A DNA stretch of 64,000 bases from Trichodesmium sp050015995. GTDB lineage: Bacteria; Cyanobacteriota; Cyanobacteriia; Cyanobacteriales; Microcoleaceae. The stretch's first letter is position 1. Every line of letters starts with the position of its first letter. A program made the position numbers and the translations under genes. The stretch spans positions 62,001 through 126,000 of the forward strand of contig NZ_JBNHEP010000099.1 of NCBI RefSeq assembly GCF_050015995.1. Direction: 5' to 3'. Below are positions 18,530 through 28,151 of the stretch, in pieces. The notes under the pieces are model-generated. The model searched no databases, was not told the DNA's origin, and saw only the letters and a program-made list of their open reading frames with translations.

Positions 18530-18683
18530 TAAAGATTCGGTATTGTTAATTAGACAGTATTTGAGGCCAATATCAATCATCTCACTTGTTAATATTTACA
18601 ACAACTTGAGCCTGACCAAGGATGAAATTTACTCTTGAGAGATTAAATGATAATGATTGAAAAATTTACTCTTGTTAATTAAA

Positions 18684-19146
18684 ACAGGACTTACGCAAAG
18701 ACACTACATATAGCGCCTACTAATTTAGGCGATCGCTATAATTTTTTAAGCGATCGCCTAGCCTTGCTGATTCTCCGCCAATTCCATAAAAACTTAAAAA
18801 ACTGTCATTTTAATTGTCGGATATTTGAGTTCAGATACTAGATATTTGGATAATAATTGATGTTTCAATTGATATATAGTTTGTCCCGTATGGATTTGCT
18901 ATTTTTTTCAACTGACAATATTTTATATAATTAAAGTCCATTAAAAATCTTCATAAAAAATTAATTTTATACTTAATTAGTATACAATATAATCTACATA
19001 AATATCAATCAATTTTTTCAGTTTATAATAATTTTTTTGTGGTTCAGGCGATCGCTTAAAAGATTATAGCGTTGGCGGAGCAAGTGCGGCAGCTACATCC
19101 CTAGATTGGCCATACACTATATATAGTGTCTTTGCGTAAGTCCTGT
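18684..19146. mobile_element. MITE family C (463 bp), 30-bp terminal inverted repeat
   Basis: ACAGGACTTACGCAAAGACA-CTACATATAG at the left and its near-perfect reverse complement ending TTTGCGTAAGTCCTGT at the right. The inside has no open frame, but has an internal hairpin AGGCGATCGCT...AGCGATCGCCT (about 18728-18760) built on two HIP1 sites, and another HIP1 near 19050. A short relative interrupts the repeat at 13866-13970, and a solo end is near 41914. Confidence 0.8.
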
Positions 19147-19208
19147 GTAAGAAAAAATACGATCGCCTCTACAAACAATCGGTAGAACTTAAGTATGAAA
19201 AAGTTATT

Positions 19209-19378
19209 ATATCATGTTCGGATAATCAGTTATAAATAAAATTTAAGAACTGAGAGTACCGACAGTACCAAATAAATACTGAAATTATCTTGACTTTTCT
19301 CCTTCCCTCCTGACTCCTGACTCCTGACTCCTGATAACTCAGAACAGTTATTTATAAGTATTCAACCGAACATGATAT
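19209..19378. mobile_element. MITE family D, copy 1 (170 bp)
   Basis: Left ATATCATGTTCGGATAATCA...TTATAAATAA and right TTATTTATAAGTATTCAACC-GAACATGATAT are inverted repeats of about 31 bp with mismatches. The inside includes CTCCTGA tandem units. A second copy lies at 37181-37321 and a solo end at 15784. Confidence 0.75.
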
Positions 19379-19480
19379 TACCCCACATTCTCGCTATTTA
19401 GCTAACCAAATCTGTGATAACCATATTAAAGAAGCACTACTGCGGAGCAATTTATCAACACTTGTTTATGATCGCCCCGA

Positions 19481-19777
19481 GTATACAAAATTAACCAAGT
19501 TTTCGATTTATTTGGATTTGGGTTAATGGTCAGAGCTATGCTGCTAGTTAGAACTTATCCACTGAGTCGGTTTGAGTCAGCCGGAGCATTTAAACGTCGA
19601 TTGGGTTTTGGTCAACACGAAAGGTCGAGTTGTCAGATAGAGGGTTTTAGTAGCGCAGACTCCAGTATTGCCAAAACGGAGTTATACAATTGGAGCCGAA
19701 CATCTGTGGGTAATAAAAGACTAATTTCTCAAGTTGGTTTAGAGATTCAGGCGAAGTTTAGAAGAGCATTGACTTAA
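19481..19777 (+). pseudogene. Remnant of an unrecognised, possibly transposase-related, gene
   Basis: An open frame reads INQVFDLFGFGLMVRAMLLV, RTYPLSRFESAGAFKRRLGF and SIAKTELYNWSRTSVGNKRL, ending at TAA 19775-19777. Upstream (19380-19480) a different frame reads ICDNHIKEALLRSNLSTLVY, suggesting a frameshift. The layout resembles the C-terminal region of a class of cyanobacterial transposases I recall (FGxxVxAxLLSQIYP...RRFRKALG...KTALYxW), but I cannot name the family. It lies between a MITE and a decayed tnpB. Confidence 0.35.
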
Positions 19778-19840
19778 TCAAAGAATAACGATATGATAAG
19801 TATTTAAGCATACTATTAGGCAGACTGCACTCACCCGTAT

Positions 19841-20717
19841 ATGAAATCCATTAGAACTAAGCTCAAACTTAATCACAAGCAGAAAACTCTGATGGCTCAA
19901 CACGCAGGCTACTCACGTTGGTGTTACAACTGGGGTTTAAGTTTATGGAATGCTGCTTATAAACATGGCTATAAACCTAATGTTTCCTTCGGAATGCTGC
20001 GCAAACGTAAGCTAAGAGAGGTTTTTACTAATCACACAAAACCTCTTTATCCCTGGATGAAAAACTTGTCCTCTAGAGTTGATCAATACGCTTTCATCAA
20101 CTTAGGTGAAGCATTTAAGAGGTTTTTTCAAGGGTTAGGTAAATATCCAAAGTTTAAGAAGAAAGGTAGTTCTGATTCTTTCACAATTGATAATTATCGT
20201 ATCATAGATTTGAAACTAAGTTGTCTAGATTACAATACTTAAATCCTCATAAAGAGGTGGGTTCTGCTAACTGGAAAAAAGCACAACTAAAGATAGCTAG
20301 GCTGCAAGAAAAGTAGCAAACATCCGTAATAACGCACTTCATAAATTGACAACATACTTAGCCAAAAATTACGGCACAATTGTCATTGAAGATTTGAATG
20401 TTCAAGGTATGTTGGCTAACCATAAGCTAGCTAAATCAGTTAGCAGATAGTGATTTTACGAATTCAGGCGACAGCTAAAATACAAGTGCGAATGGTACGG
20501 TTGCGATCTGGTAGTAGCAGAAAGATTTTTTCCATCATCAAAGACTTGTTCTAACTGCGGTCACGTCCAAGAAATGCCATTAAATCTGAGAACTTATGAT
20601 TGCCCAGAATGTGGGTTGTCAATAGACAGAGATTTAAACGCCAGTATTAATTTGAGAGATGCGGTCGGCTTGACCGTTTCGGCTGTCGCCGACATGAAAA
20701 TGCTTGTGGATGAGTAA
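19841..20717 (+). pseudogene. TnpB (IS200/IS605-type RNA-guided nuclease family), decayed
   Basis: The first 133 codons read MKSIRTKLKLNHKQKTLMAQ and HAGYSRWCYNWGLSLWNAAY (N-terminal helical domain). After a stop near 20242, pieces in several frames give NYGTIVIEDLNVQGML (RuvC-II Glu), AERFFPSSKTCSNCGHVQEM...YDCPECGLSIDRDLNASINL (zinc ribbon CxxC...CxxC and RuvC-III D-x-N). The RuvC-I region is missing. The end is invaded by the cggctgtcgccgacatgaaaa repeat. No tnpA partner is seen. Confidence 0.85.
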
Positions 20718-20730
20718 CCGCCGACGGTAG

Positions 20731-20750
20731 GGACGTTGCATGCAACGTCC
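20731..20750. repeat. Perfect 20-bp palindrome of a dispersed 28-bp family
   Basis: GGACGTTGCATGCAACGTCC reads the same on both strands and is flanked by TAG and GTA. Related 28-bp hairpins bounded by GTAG...CTAC are at 29729-29756, 50765-50792 and 56207-56234. Confidence 0.75.
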
Positions 20751-20997
20751 GTACAGCAAGAAGTAAACATTAAAATGTCGCGCTTATGACGTTTTATGTC
20801 GGTTTTATGAAGCAGTACAAGGTAAACTTAAATAGCAAGTCCGAAAAACAGGAAAAAGGCCAAACCGGAAAGTTTACCAACTTAGTCCACAGAAGAACTG
20901 TGGCTTTTACTCTGAGGAGATTATTTCCTCTATTAAAATCTAATTGTGTTGATTAGTTTTCTGTTTTAACCTAGTAAAGTAATAGATCAAAGCGCTC

Positions 20998-22653
20998 ATG
21001 CAACTTGTTAATAGGTTACATTTCAATAACCTGCGGGGGGATTTATTGGGCGGTATGACCGCTGCAATTGTGGCACTGCCTTTAGCTTTAGCCTTCGGGG
21101 TATCCTCCGGTGCTGGTGCAATAACTGGTCTTTACGGTGCCATCTTCGTTGGTTTTTTTGCAGCTCTGTGTGGAGGCACACCTTCGCAAATTACTGGTCC
21201 AACTGGTCCCATGACCGTTATCATGGCAACTGTATTTAGCACTTTAATCGCTAAGAATCCAGATTTAGGTCTGGAGATGGCATTTACTGTTGTTATGCTT
21301 GGCGGACTATTCCAGATACTCTTTGGAGTCCTGCAACTCGGAAAATATATCGTTCTGATACCCTACGCCGTAATCTCAGGATTTATGTCAGGAGTCGGCG
21401 TAATAATTATCTTGATTCAGGTCGGTCCATTTCTCGGTCATCCTGGCTCCGCGAATGTAGTTGAATCAGTTAGCAAAATCCCATACTTCTTCACCAATCT
21501 CCATCCGGTTGCAACTGCGCTAGGAATTCTCACACTGATAATTCTTTTCCTGACACCGCGCAGAGTAACTGCATTCATCCCGTCCCCACTCCTAGCATTA
21601 GTAATAGGAACTTTAATTTCAGTATTCTTGCTGCGAGATAGTAATTTGATACTCATTGGAGAAATTCCCACTGGTTTGCCAAAACCACACTTGCCAATAT
21701 TTACCTTAGAGCAAATGAAGACTATGCTCGTAAATGGTTTGATGCTGGGAACTCTAGGGGCTATAGACTCCCTGCTTACCTCCTTGGTTGCTGACAACAT
21801 TACTCACACTAATCACGACTCCGAGCGCGAATTAATTGGTCAGGGGATCGGAAATATAGTGTCTGGACTCTTTGGTGGATTACCAGGAGCGGGAGCAACC
21901 ATGCGAACTGTCATCAATGTTCATGTTGGTGGAAGAACACCCCTATCAGGTATTACTCATTCAGTTATTTTACTATTTATTCTCTTGTGGGCTGGAAAAC
22001 TGACCGAAGTCATACCCCAAGCTATCCTCGCAGGTATCTTACTCAAAGTCGGAATTGACATTATCGACTGGGAATTCCTCAAACGAGCGCATAAGTTATC
22101 ACTCAAAGCTGCTGGCATTATGTACAGTGTACTATTGCTAACTGTCTTTGTCGATCTGATTACTGCAGTCGCCATTGGTGTATTCATTGCCAATCTCTTG
22201 ACGGTCAAACGCCTTAGTGACCTTCAAGTTGACGAAGTTAAGGCTATAGTTGAACCCCATGATCAGGCTCCCTTAAGCCATGAAGAAAAACAACTCCTTC
22301 AGAAAGCTAGAGGTCGCCTCCTTTTGCTACATCTCGGTGGACCGATGAGTTTTGGGGCTGCCAAGGCTATCTCTGGACAGATGGGGATGGTAGAAAAGTA
22401 TGATGTTCTGATTCTCGACCTCAGCGATGTTTCTTATATTGGGATTACTATGTCTCTAGCTATTGAGAATATGGTCAAAGAAGCACGTCGAAAATATCGT
22501 GAAGTGTTCTTTGTTGGTTCATCTGGTCAGGTCAAAGCCAGACTCAAAAACTTAAATATCTGGAATATTTTAGCTCCCCAAAACCTAGTAGCGACAAGGA
22601 TTGAAGCTCTGCAAAACGCGCTTACTATCTTGGATGAACACTACAAAGTTTAA
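20998..22653 (+). CDS. bicA: SulP-family anion transporter, BicA-type bicarbonate carrier
   Basis: 551 residues. The N-terminus (LHFNNLRGDLLGGMTAAIVA, ALPLALAFGVSSGAGAITGL) and IGQGIGNIVSGLFGGLPGAG closely follow the Synechococcus PCC 7002 BicA sequence as I remember it, through 12 or so membrane segments to about 410, followed by a STAS domain (about 430-545) containing LLLLHLGGPMSFGAAKAIS and DVLILDLSDVSYIGITMSLA. BicA is a sodium-dependent bicarbonate importer of the CO2-concentrating mechanism. Some SulP paralogues carry sulfate, so the substrate is a strong inference, not proof. It is followed by a clear terminator and converges on nrtP. Confidence 0.82.
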   Translation: MQLVNRLHFNNLRGDLLGGMTAAIVALPLALAFGVSSGAGAITGLYGAIFVGFFAALCGGTPSQITGPTGPMTVIMATVFSTLIAKNPDLGLEMAFTVVMLGGLFQILFGVLQLGKYIVLIPYAVISGFMSGVGVIIILIQVGPFLGHPGSANVVESVSKIPYFFTNLHPVATALGILTLIILFLTPRRVTAFIPSPLLALVIGTLISVFLLRDSNLILIGEIPTGLPKPHLPIFTLEQMKTMLVNGLMLGTLGAIDSLLTSLVADNITHTNHDSERELIGQGIGNIVSGLFGGLPGAGATMRTVINVHVGGRTPLSGITHSVILLFILLWAGKLTEVIPQAILAGILLKVGIDIIDWEFLKRAHKLSLKAAGIMYSVLLLTVFVDLITAVAIGVFIANLLTVKRLSDLQVDEVKAIVEPHDQAPLSHEEKQLLQKARGRLLLLHLGGPMSFGAAKAISGQMGMVEKYDVLILDLSDVSYIGITMSLAIENMVKEARRKYREVFFVGSSGQVKARLKNLNIWNILAPQNLVATRIEALQNALTILDEHYKV

Positions 22654-22766
22654 CACTCAATAATTTAAGGTTTAGTTACTATATCAAGTTCGTTGAATCA
22701 GCGGTCAAAAAAAGTTCTTATTTCTATTTCTATACTGCTCAACTCTCCCCTCTATTTCACCTTCTC

Positions 22767-22808
22767 TGAATAAAAACCTCGCCCTTAAGGGCGAGGTTTT
22801 TATTCAGA
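22767..22808. terminator. Strong bidirectional intrinsic terminator after bicA
   Basis: A perfect dyad centred on TTAA (CTGAATAAAAACCTCGCCCT / AGGGCGAGGTTTTTATTCAG) gives a GC-rich 10-bp core stem flanked by A and T runs. It can end transcription from both bicA and the convergent nrtP. Confidence 0.88.
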
Positions 22809-22837
22809 ATCTAGAAAAATCTTACGGTCATTCAGCA

Positions 22838-22985
22838 ACCGTTCTACTGAAATTAGCCAAAGTTACCCAAAATCTATTTTGATATTTGAAGTTTAGTTTT
22901 CTGCTTATGTGAAAATCATCGACCGAAGTATGTCATATTACTCTTTCCACAGACTTGAGAACAGTAGGAAATCCACCTACTCATC
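22838..22985. repeat. Repeat downstream of nrtP, direct copy at 24936-25075
   Basis: Shares ACCGTTCTACTGAAATTAGC (ACTTAGC in the other copy), AGTxTAGTTTxCTG, GACCGxAGT and a terminal CCTACTxATxxG, in the same order and orientation, with much divergence between. The two copies bracket the nrtP gene. It is non-coding and of unknown nature. Confidence 0.6.
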
Positions 22986-23023
22986 AGTTATATTTACTCA
23001 ATAGTGACAGCAACAAAAAAACC

Positions 23024-24532
23024 TTAGTCTTTAGCAAACACAGGAGCAGATTCGATTTGCCGATCGTCTTCCCCTTCATGGTGTTCAGCAAATGAACCTT
23101 CTGGTTCTTTCAAGAAGAAAGCACAGAAAAATGCTACAATCATTGCCATGACTCCGAGAACTTCAAAGAAAATTTTATTACCAACAGCACCTTCGGGCAA
23201 CAAACTAAATAAAGTGAGATAAACCACTGCACCCACGTTACCATAAGCACCAACATTACCAGCAATCTGACCAGTCACTCGCCGTTTCACGAGGGGAACT
23301 ATAGCAAAAGTAGAACCTTCAGCAGCTTGGACAAAGAAAGAACAAAGCATTGTCAGCAATACAGCAGCAGGTAGCCACCAACCTTCATCTACATGACCAA
23401 ATGTTAGATAACCGATCCCCATCCCAGCAGTCAATACTGTCATTGTTAACTTACGACTACCGAGCTTATCAGATATTAAACCACCACCGGGACGAGATGC
23501 CAAATTCATAAAAGCATAACTAGCAGCAATCATCCCTGCCATTGCCTTACTCAGACCAAAAGTATTTTCAAAGAAAGCAGGGAGCATAGAAACTACTGCT
23601 AACTCAGAGCCAAAATTCACAAAATAAGTTAACTCTAAAATTGCTACCTGGGAGAATTTATAGCGATCGCTAGGGGGATAGCGTTTTTCTCCAGCAATTA
23701 GCTCTTTATTAGTTGCCCAACAGTTATAAGCTTGGAAAGCATACAAACCTAATAGCAGTAACCAGACAATATAAAGTTGACCAGGGGATAAGAAACCTAC
23801 TTTACTCAACCGCCAAGCTAACAAACAGAGAACTCCTGTTAAAGGAAGATTCATCACCAGGAGGAAAATAAAATCACTTTGGGTGGTAACTTCTAAACCT
23901 CTAGCACGTTTTGGTTTCTGATAAACCTTGCCTGGGGGTGTATCTTGAACATTAAAGAAATAAAACACACCATAAAGTGCAGCAATGATACCTGTCAGAG
24001 CGATCGATAACCGCCAGTTCAATACATCACCGGAACCAAAAGTTAACCAAGCAGCTATAGTTGGCAGTGTAAAAGCAGCACCAGCAGAACCAAAGTTACC
24101 CCAACCCCCATAGATACCTTCTGCCAAACCTATTTCTTTAGGTGGGAACCATTCAGCTACCATGCGGATACCAATAACAAAACCAGCACCAACAATACTT
24201 AATGCTAAACGAGCAATCACCAACTGGCTAAAGTTTTGAGCAAGAGCAAAACCGATACAGGGAATAGCTGCATACATCAGTAAGAGTGAATAGGTAATTC
24301 TTGGTCCGTATTTATCTAGCAACATTCCGATAATAATTCGGGCAGGTACTGTGAGTGCAACGTTACAGATGGCAATAGTTCTGATTTGAGAAGTTTCTAA
24401 ACCAAAGTCTGCTTTTAATGATGTTGCTAATGGTGCTAAGTTAAACCAAACAACAAAGGAGAGAAAAAAGGCAAACCAGGTTAAATGGAGGATACGGTAA
24501 CGACCGCGAAAAGACCAGAGTTCTGTTAACAT
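23024..24532 (-). CDS. nrtP: Nitrate/nitrite permease, MFS NNP family (NrtP/NapA)
   Basis: 502 residues, 12 predicted membrane helices. The two nitrate-signature regions of the NNP family are visible as GGWGNFGSAGAAFTLP (about 141-156) and AGNVGAYGNVGAVVYL (about 428-443), and helix 2 has the arginine pattern VPARIIIGMLLDKYGPR. A large cytoplasmic loop lies about 195-215. This is the single-protein, high-affinity nitrate/nitrite importer used instead of the ABC system NrtABCD in marine cyanobacteria. It is on the same strand as nirA, separated by the gene at 25178-25843. No GTA-N8-TAC NtcA site was found directly upstream. Confidence 0.92.
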   Translation of the reverse strand: MLTELWSFRGRYRILHLTWFAFFLSFVVWFNLAPLATSLKADFGLETSQIRTIAICNVALTVPARIIIGMLLDKYGPRITYSLLLMYAAIPCIGFALAQNFSQLVIARLALSIVGAGFVIGIRMVAEWFPPKEIGLAEGIYGGWGNFGSAGAAFTLPTIAAWLTFGSGDVLNWRLSIALTGIIAALYGVFYFFNVQDTPPGKVYQKPKRARGLEVTTQSDFIFLLVMNLPLTGVLCLLAWRLSKVGFLSPGQLYIVWLLLLGLYAFQAYNCWATNKELIAGEKRYPPSDRYKFSQVAILELTYFVNFGSELAVVSMLPAFFENTFGLSKAMAGMIAASYAFMNLASRPGGGLISDKLGSRKLTMTVLTAGMGIGYLTFGHVDEGWWLPAAVLLTMLCSFFVQAAEGSTFAIVPLVKRRVTGQIAGNVGAYGNVGAVVYLTLFSLLPEGAVGNKIFFEVLGVMAMIVAFFCAFFLKEPEGSFAEHHEGEDDRQIESAPVFAKD

Positions 24533-25177
24533 ATTTTATTTGATTAGGATTATGCTTATGTTCTGTTTATCAATTTATAAAGGTTAGCGCTAGTAGTCTG
24601 TCTAGTTAATTTTTAAGTGTTGATAATATGTTTCGACTTTTGCCAACATATTTGTTCAGCATTCGGTAGGAAAACGTGAAGCGTGGTCTTAGCCATAACA
24701 TATCGCTCACACGTACGCGGAGCAGAGTGTTCCCACTGGGCAACAATTGAATCAGGATAGGTGCGTGCGTCAGTCTTGATTTATGGCTGTTTTCATTAAA
24801 ATAGACCAATTATCAGGTCTGTTACTTATCAAGCTTGACGCATACTTATATTTTTTCTTTACTGTACCTTTGTGAAAACCGCTATAATTTTTGGAGGGCG
24901 TTATACTCTCACTTTTCATCTTGCGGAGCAGAACATACCGTTCTACTGAACTTAGCCAAACGATGCTTTTAGCTTTGGAGTCTAGTTTCCTGTTTCGTCG
25001 AGAAGCACTGACCGCAGTCTGTTACCTTATTCTCAAGAGCAGGCTTAACATCGGTGGGAACTCTACCTACTGATGTACATAGTTTTCCAGATTTTCTCAC
25101 AGTCTAGATTTTAGCTGTATAACGCACCTTACACTAATCCTATCAGCTTGAAAATCCCTAACATGAACATCTAAGAC
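24533..25177. other. Non-coding, with repeat 24936-25075
   Basis: The second, direct copy of the repeat at 22838-22985 lies at 24936-25075. A segment GCTGTTTTCATTAAAATAGA at 24786-24805 recurs in similar form at about 42050-42070. The nrtP leader is AT-rich. No gene is supported. Confidence 0.5.
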
Positions 25178-25843
25178 TTATTCAGCTACCCATTGGTTAA
25201 CTTGAAGTACACCATTGGGAGTTAGTAGCACTAAAAATTCTGCTGTTGGTTTGTTAGCATCAGTAGTGCTAGAGTTAGTCAATTTTGCTAAAGGAGTTTC
25301 TGCAATATACTCGGAAGCTGCTTTATTGATATGTTCATACTTGGCAATCATTCCTGCGGAGTTCATTGTGACTCGATAGGCTAAATTTTCAGAAAAAGTT
25401 GGATATTGTTGCCATGCTTTGTCAATCTGGTTGTACAGTATCGAGCTTAATTTCTCAAGAGTATTTGAGTTAGTAATTTTTGGTGCTGCTTGAGTTTCTG
25501 GAACTGCCATAGTTACTTCAGTTTCTATCGGTGCAGTTTCTGCAGGTACTGTATTGACTGATGAGACTGACTGGGTAGTATCAACCACTGGAGAAACGGC
25601 CGAAGTTGATGCGATAACAGTAGATTTTGATGTGGATGTGTTGGCTACAATAGGAGCAGTATCAGTAGTGGATGTAGCAACAGTAGTTTCTGCTTGTTGT
25701 TGAGCATATTCTGTTAGAGAGCGCTGCCAACTATTGGCATAAAAACCAGCAAATAGTGTTAACCCAATTACAGATATAATCTTCAAACCTAGAGATTTTG
25801 CGGTTTCGGATGAATTGTTAGAACTATTAACTGTAGTAGACAT
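25178..25843 (-). CDS. Hypothetical anchored protein between nirA and nrtP
   Basis: 221 residues: a short Ser/Asn-rich start, a single membrane helix (about 21-39, IISVIGLTLFAGFY), a long Thr/Ser/Ala/Val-rich low-complexity linker (about 50-125), and a C-terminal domain (about 126-221) with LSSILYNQIDKAWQQYPTFS and ENLAYRVTMNSAGMIAKYEH, ending QVNQWVAE. It looks like a membrane-tethered protein with a small TonB-C-like fold, which is inference only. Its place in the nitrate assimilation cluster, on the same strand, suggests co-regulation and a role tied to nitrate uptake or reduction. I do not know a named family. Confidence 0.6.
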   Translation of the reverse strand: MSTTVNSSNNSSETAKSLGLKIISVIGLTLFAGFYANSWQRSLTEYAQQQAETTVATSTTDTAPIVANTSTSKSTVIASTSAVSPVVDTTQSVSSVNTVPAETAPIETEVTMAVPETQAAPKITNSNTLEKLSSILYNQIDKAWQQYPTFSENLAYRVTMNSAGMIAKYEHINKAASEYIAETPLAKLTNSSTTDANKPTAEFLVLLTPNGVLQVNQWVAE

Positions 25844-26057
25844 TGTTGAGATTCTCCTTGTTGTAAAAATGTTGTGTTTTGAGTGTAATAAATTTTAGCT
25901 GTGAGACTAAATTTGAGAAGCGCTATATAAAGTCAAGACTAAACTTGATTACAGAAGTTGCTAATTTCCCTCTTTGTTTTTTGCGTGACTAATTAAGCTT
26001 CTCCGGTCTTTTTTGCAAGATTTATGATAGATTTTCTAGATACCCTTGCTCTAAAAT

Positions 26058-27590
26058 TTACTTTGGTTGAGCACCAAAATTTTCAATTAACAAATTCCGT
26101 AATATTGGTTTAAGGTCTTCACAAGGAATACCTTTTTGGACACAACTGCCAAGTTGAGCATCCTTACCAACTTTACCACCCATGTACAAATCAACACCCT
26201 CAACCATTTTCCCATCTTTGCGAGCTTTAGTACCCATGAGACCAATTTCTGCAACCTGGGGTTGTCCGCAGGAGTTGGGGCAACCAGTCCAATGAATGCG
26301 TACTGCTTTTGGCATTGATAGTTCGGTTTCTAGTTCTTTGGCTATTGCCAAGGCGCGATTTTTTGTTTCAACCAGAGCAAAGTTACAAAACTGTGCCCCT
26401 GTGCATGAAACTAAGGCCCTAGTTAATGGTTGAGGATTAATAGAAAACTTTTCTAGAAGGGGTTCAGCTAGAAATGCTTCCAGTCGAGAGTCAGGAATAT
26501 TAGGAATGATAACATTTTGTTCAACGGTCAAACGGATTTCTCCATTACCATAAACTTCAGCTAAACGAGCTAGGTCAAACATATCGGCAGCATAGAATCT
26601 GCCAACAGGAATATTTAATCCTACGTAGTTTAACCCTGGTTGTTTTTGTTTGTCAACCCCGATGTGGTCGCGCTTTTCCCAGATAATTTCGTCTTTGAGT
26701 GCTTCTGTTTCTAGAGTTTGCCCCATTTGTTGCTCAACTTCTATGCGGAACTTTTCGAGTCCCCACTCGTCAATGAGCCACATTAACCTTGATTTTTGCC
26801 GATTTCCCCGGAGTCCGTTATCGCGGTAAACTTCTAAAATGGCCCGGCAAAGGGCAACGACTCGATCTGGTTCTACCCAAACATTTAGAGGTATAGCGGC
26901 TTCGCACCGTTTAGCAGAGAAAAAGCCACCCACTAGAACGTTGAAACCAAATTGCTCATTTTTGTAGGCAGGAATAAAGGCAATGTCATTGATTTCCGCG
27001 TGAACTGAATTATCACGACATCCAGCGATCGCTATATTGAATTTTCGTGGTAGATTAGTAAATTCAGGGTTGCCTTTGCTATTACCAGTAATCATGTCTT
27101 GGACTTGCTGTACTAACTCACGGGTGTCGTAGAGTTCGTCAGCATCAATGCCAGCAACTGGGGAACCTGTAATATTTCGGACGTTATCCATGCCAGATTG
27201 AACACTGGTTAAACCAACTCGTTCAAATTTATTGAAGATGTCTGGAATGTCTTCAATTCTAATTCCTCGCAGTTGTAGATTTTGTCTGGTAGTAATGTCA
27301 GCATTACCGTCTTCGCCGTAGCGTTGGACTATTTCTGCTAAAACTCCCATTTGTTGACTAGTAATAATTCCATTAGGCATACGCATCCTTAACATAAATT
27401 TGCCTGGAGTCACAGGTCGAAAGAATACACCCAACCATTTGAGTCTGTGGTTACGGTCTGTTTCGTCTATTGCTTCCCAACCTATTCTGGCAAAATGTTC
27501 TATTTCTGTTTTTACTGCTAGACCATCTTTTTCTGCTTTAAATTTTTCAAACTTATTTAGTTTTGTTTGGCGTTCTATAGTGCCTGTCAT
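26058..27590 (-). CDS. nirA: Ferredoxin-nitrite reductase
   Basis: 510 residues, the usual family length. Two nitrite/sulfite reductase ferredoxin-like half-domains and two 4Fe-4S/siroheme domains are present. The cluster-binding cysteines are visible in SCTGAQFCNFALVETKNRA (C-x5-C) and TGCPNSCGQPQVAEIG (C-x3-C). NARIVHW-type substrate arginines lie in RMPNGIITSQQMG and TRQNLQLRGI. The enzyme reduces nitrite to ammonium with six electrons from ferredoxin. It is the first gene of the leftward cluster nirA - 25178 gene - nrtP, behind a canonical NtcA promoter at 27774-27815. narB is not adjacent. Confidence 0.95.
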   Translation of the reverse strand: MTGTIERQTKLNKFEKFKAEKDGLAVKTEIEHFARIGWEAIDETDRNHRLKWLGVFFRPVTPGKFMLRMRMPNGIITSQQMGVLAEIVQRYGEDGNADITTRQNLQLRGIRIEDIPDIFNKFERVGLTSVQSGMDNVRNITGSPVAGIDADELYDTRELVQQVQDMITGNSKGNPEFTNLPRKFNIAIAGCRDNSVHAEINDIAFIPAYKNEQFGFNVLVGGFFSAKRCEAAIPLNVWVEPDRVVALCRAILEVYRDNGLRGNRQKSRLMWLIDEWGLEKFRIEVEQQMGQTLETEALKDEIIWEKRDHIGVDKQKQPGLNYVGLNIPVGRFYAADMFDLARLAEVYGNGEIRLTVEQNVIIPNIPDSRLEAFLAEPLLEKFSINPQPLTRALVSCTGAQFCNFALVETKNRALAIAKELETELSMPKAVRIHWTGCPNSCGQPQVAEIGLMGTKARKDGKMVEGVDLYMGGKVGKDAQLGSCVQKGIPCEDLKPILRNLLIENFGAQPK

Positions 27591-27773
27591 CTATATTTTA
27601 TTTCCTTAATTTACAGACTTTTATTTCCAGATCAAAACCTAATTTTAGGTCTAGTTTTGAGTTAATTGCTTGGTTTTTTTGAGATGTTTACTAGGATAAA
27701 AAACTTTTTTAAGAAATTATATGTTTTCTGAGCATATCTGTTTAACTAATTTTATTTTAATTCGTTGTTGACT

Positions 27774-27815
27774 AATTTAGAGGAAGGCAAATAAATAATT
27801 CGTAGCTTATATTAC
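27774..27815 (-). promoter_or_regulatory. NtcA-activated promoter of nirA
   Basis: On the reverse strand GTAATATAAGCTAC (27815-27802) fits the NtcA consensus GTA-N8-TAC exactly, and 22 bases further on is TAAATT (27779-27774), matching the -10 form TA-N3-T. This spacing is the classical NtcA class II arrangement. It lies 184 bases upstream of the nirA start, leaving a long leader. It predicts induction under nitrogen limitation or absence of ammonium. Confidence 0.85.
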
Positions 27816-28151
27816 TAAATGTTTATTTTTATGAATTTTATGTATTTTAAAAATGCGTTTATTGCATAATGTTGGGAATATATATAACCAGACTTTAGCA
27901 AAAAGTAATTTAAAAATAGTATCAAAAGATTACACAGCAAGAGTTTAAGCTCAAATCATCCTATTTATGCCTAAGTTTGAGCCATTTTTAGTCTTTTGAG
28001 GTATTTTCCTTACCCCGATTGACTTTAAAGCCATTTTTGTTATGAAAAATCTCAAAGTCCCGCTATTTTACCAGGGGAATATGGGTCGGATATCGTCGGT
28101 TTAATTTTTGACAATGGTTGTAAGCATTCAGCTATCAGCTTTTTAATAAAT
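27816..28151. other. Non-coding upstream of the nirA promoter
   Basis: AT-rich; no gene. Contains AAGTTTGAGCCATTTTTAGTC and an ATTCAGCTATCAGCTTTT repeat common in this window. Confidence 0.35.

Noticed and set aside
24533..24900. Search for a second NtcA site upstream of nrtP
   Set aside because: No GTA-N8-TAC with a properly spaced -10 box was found.
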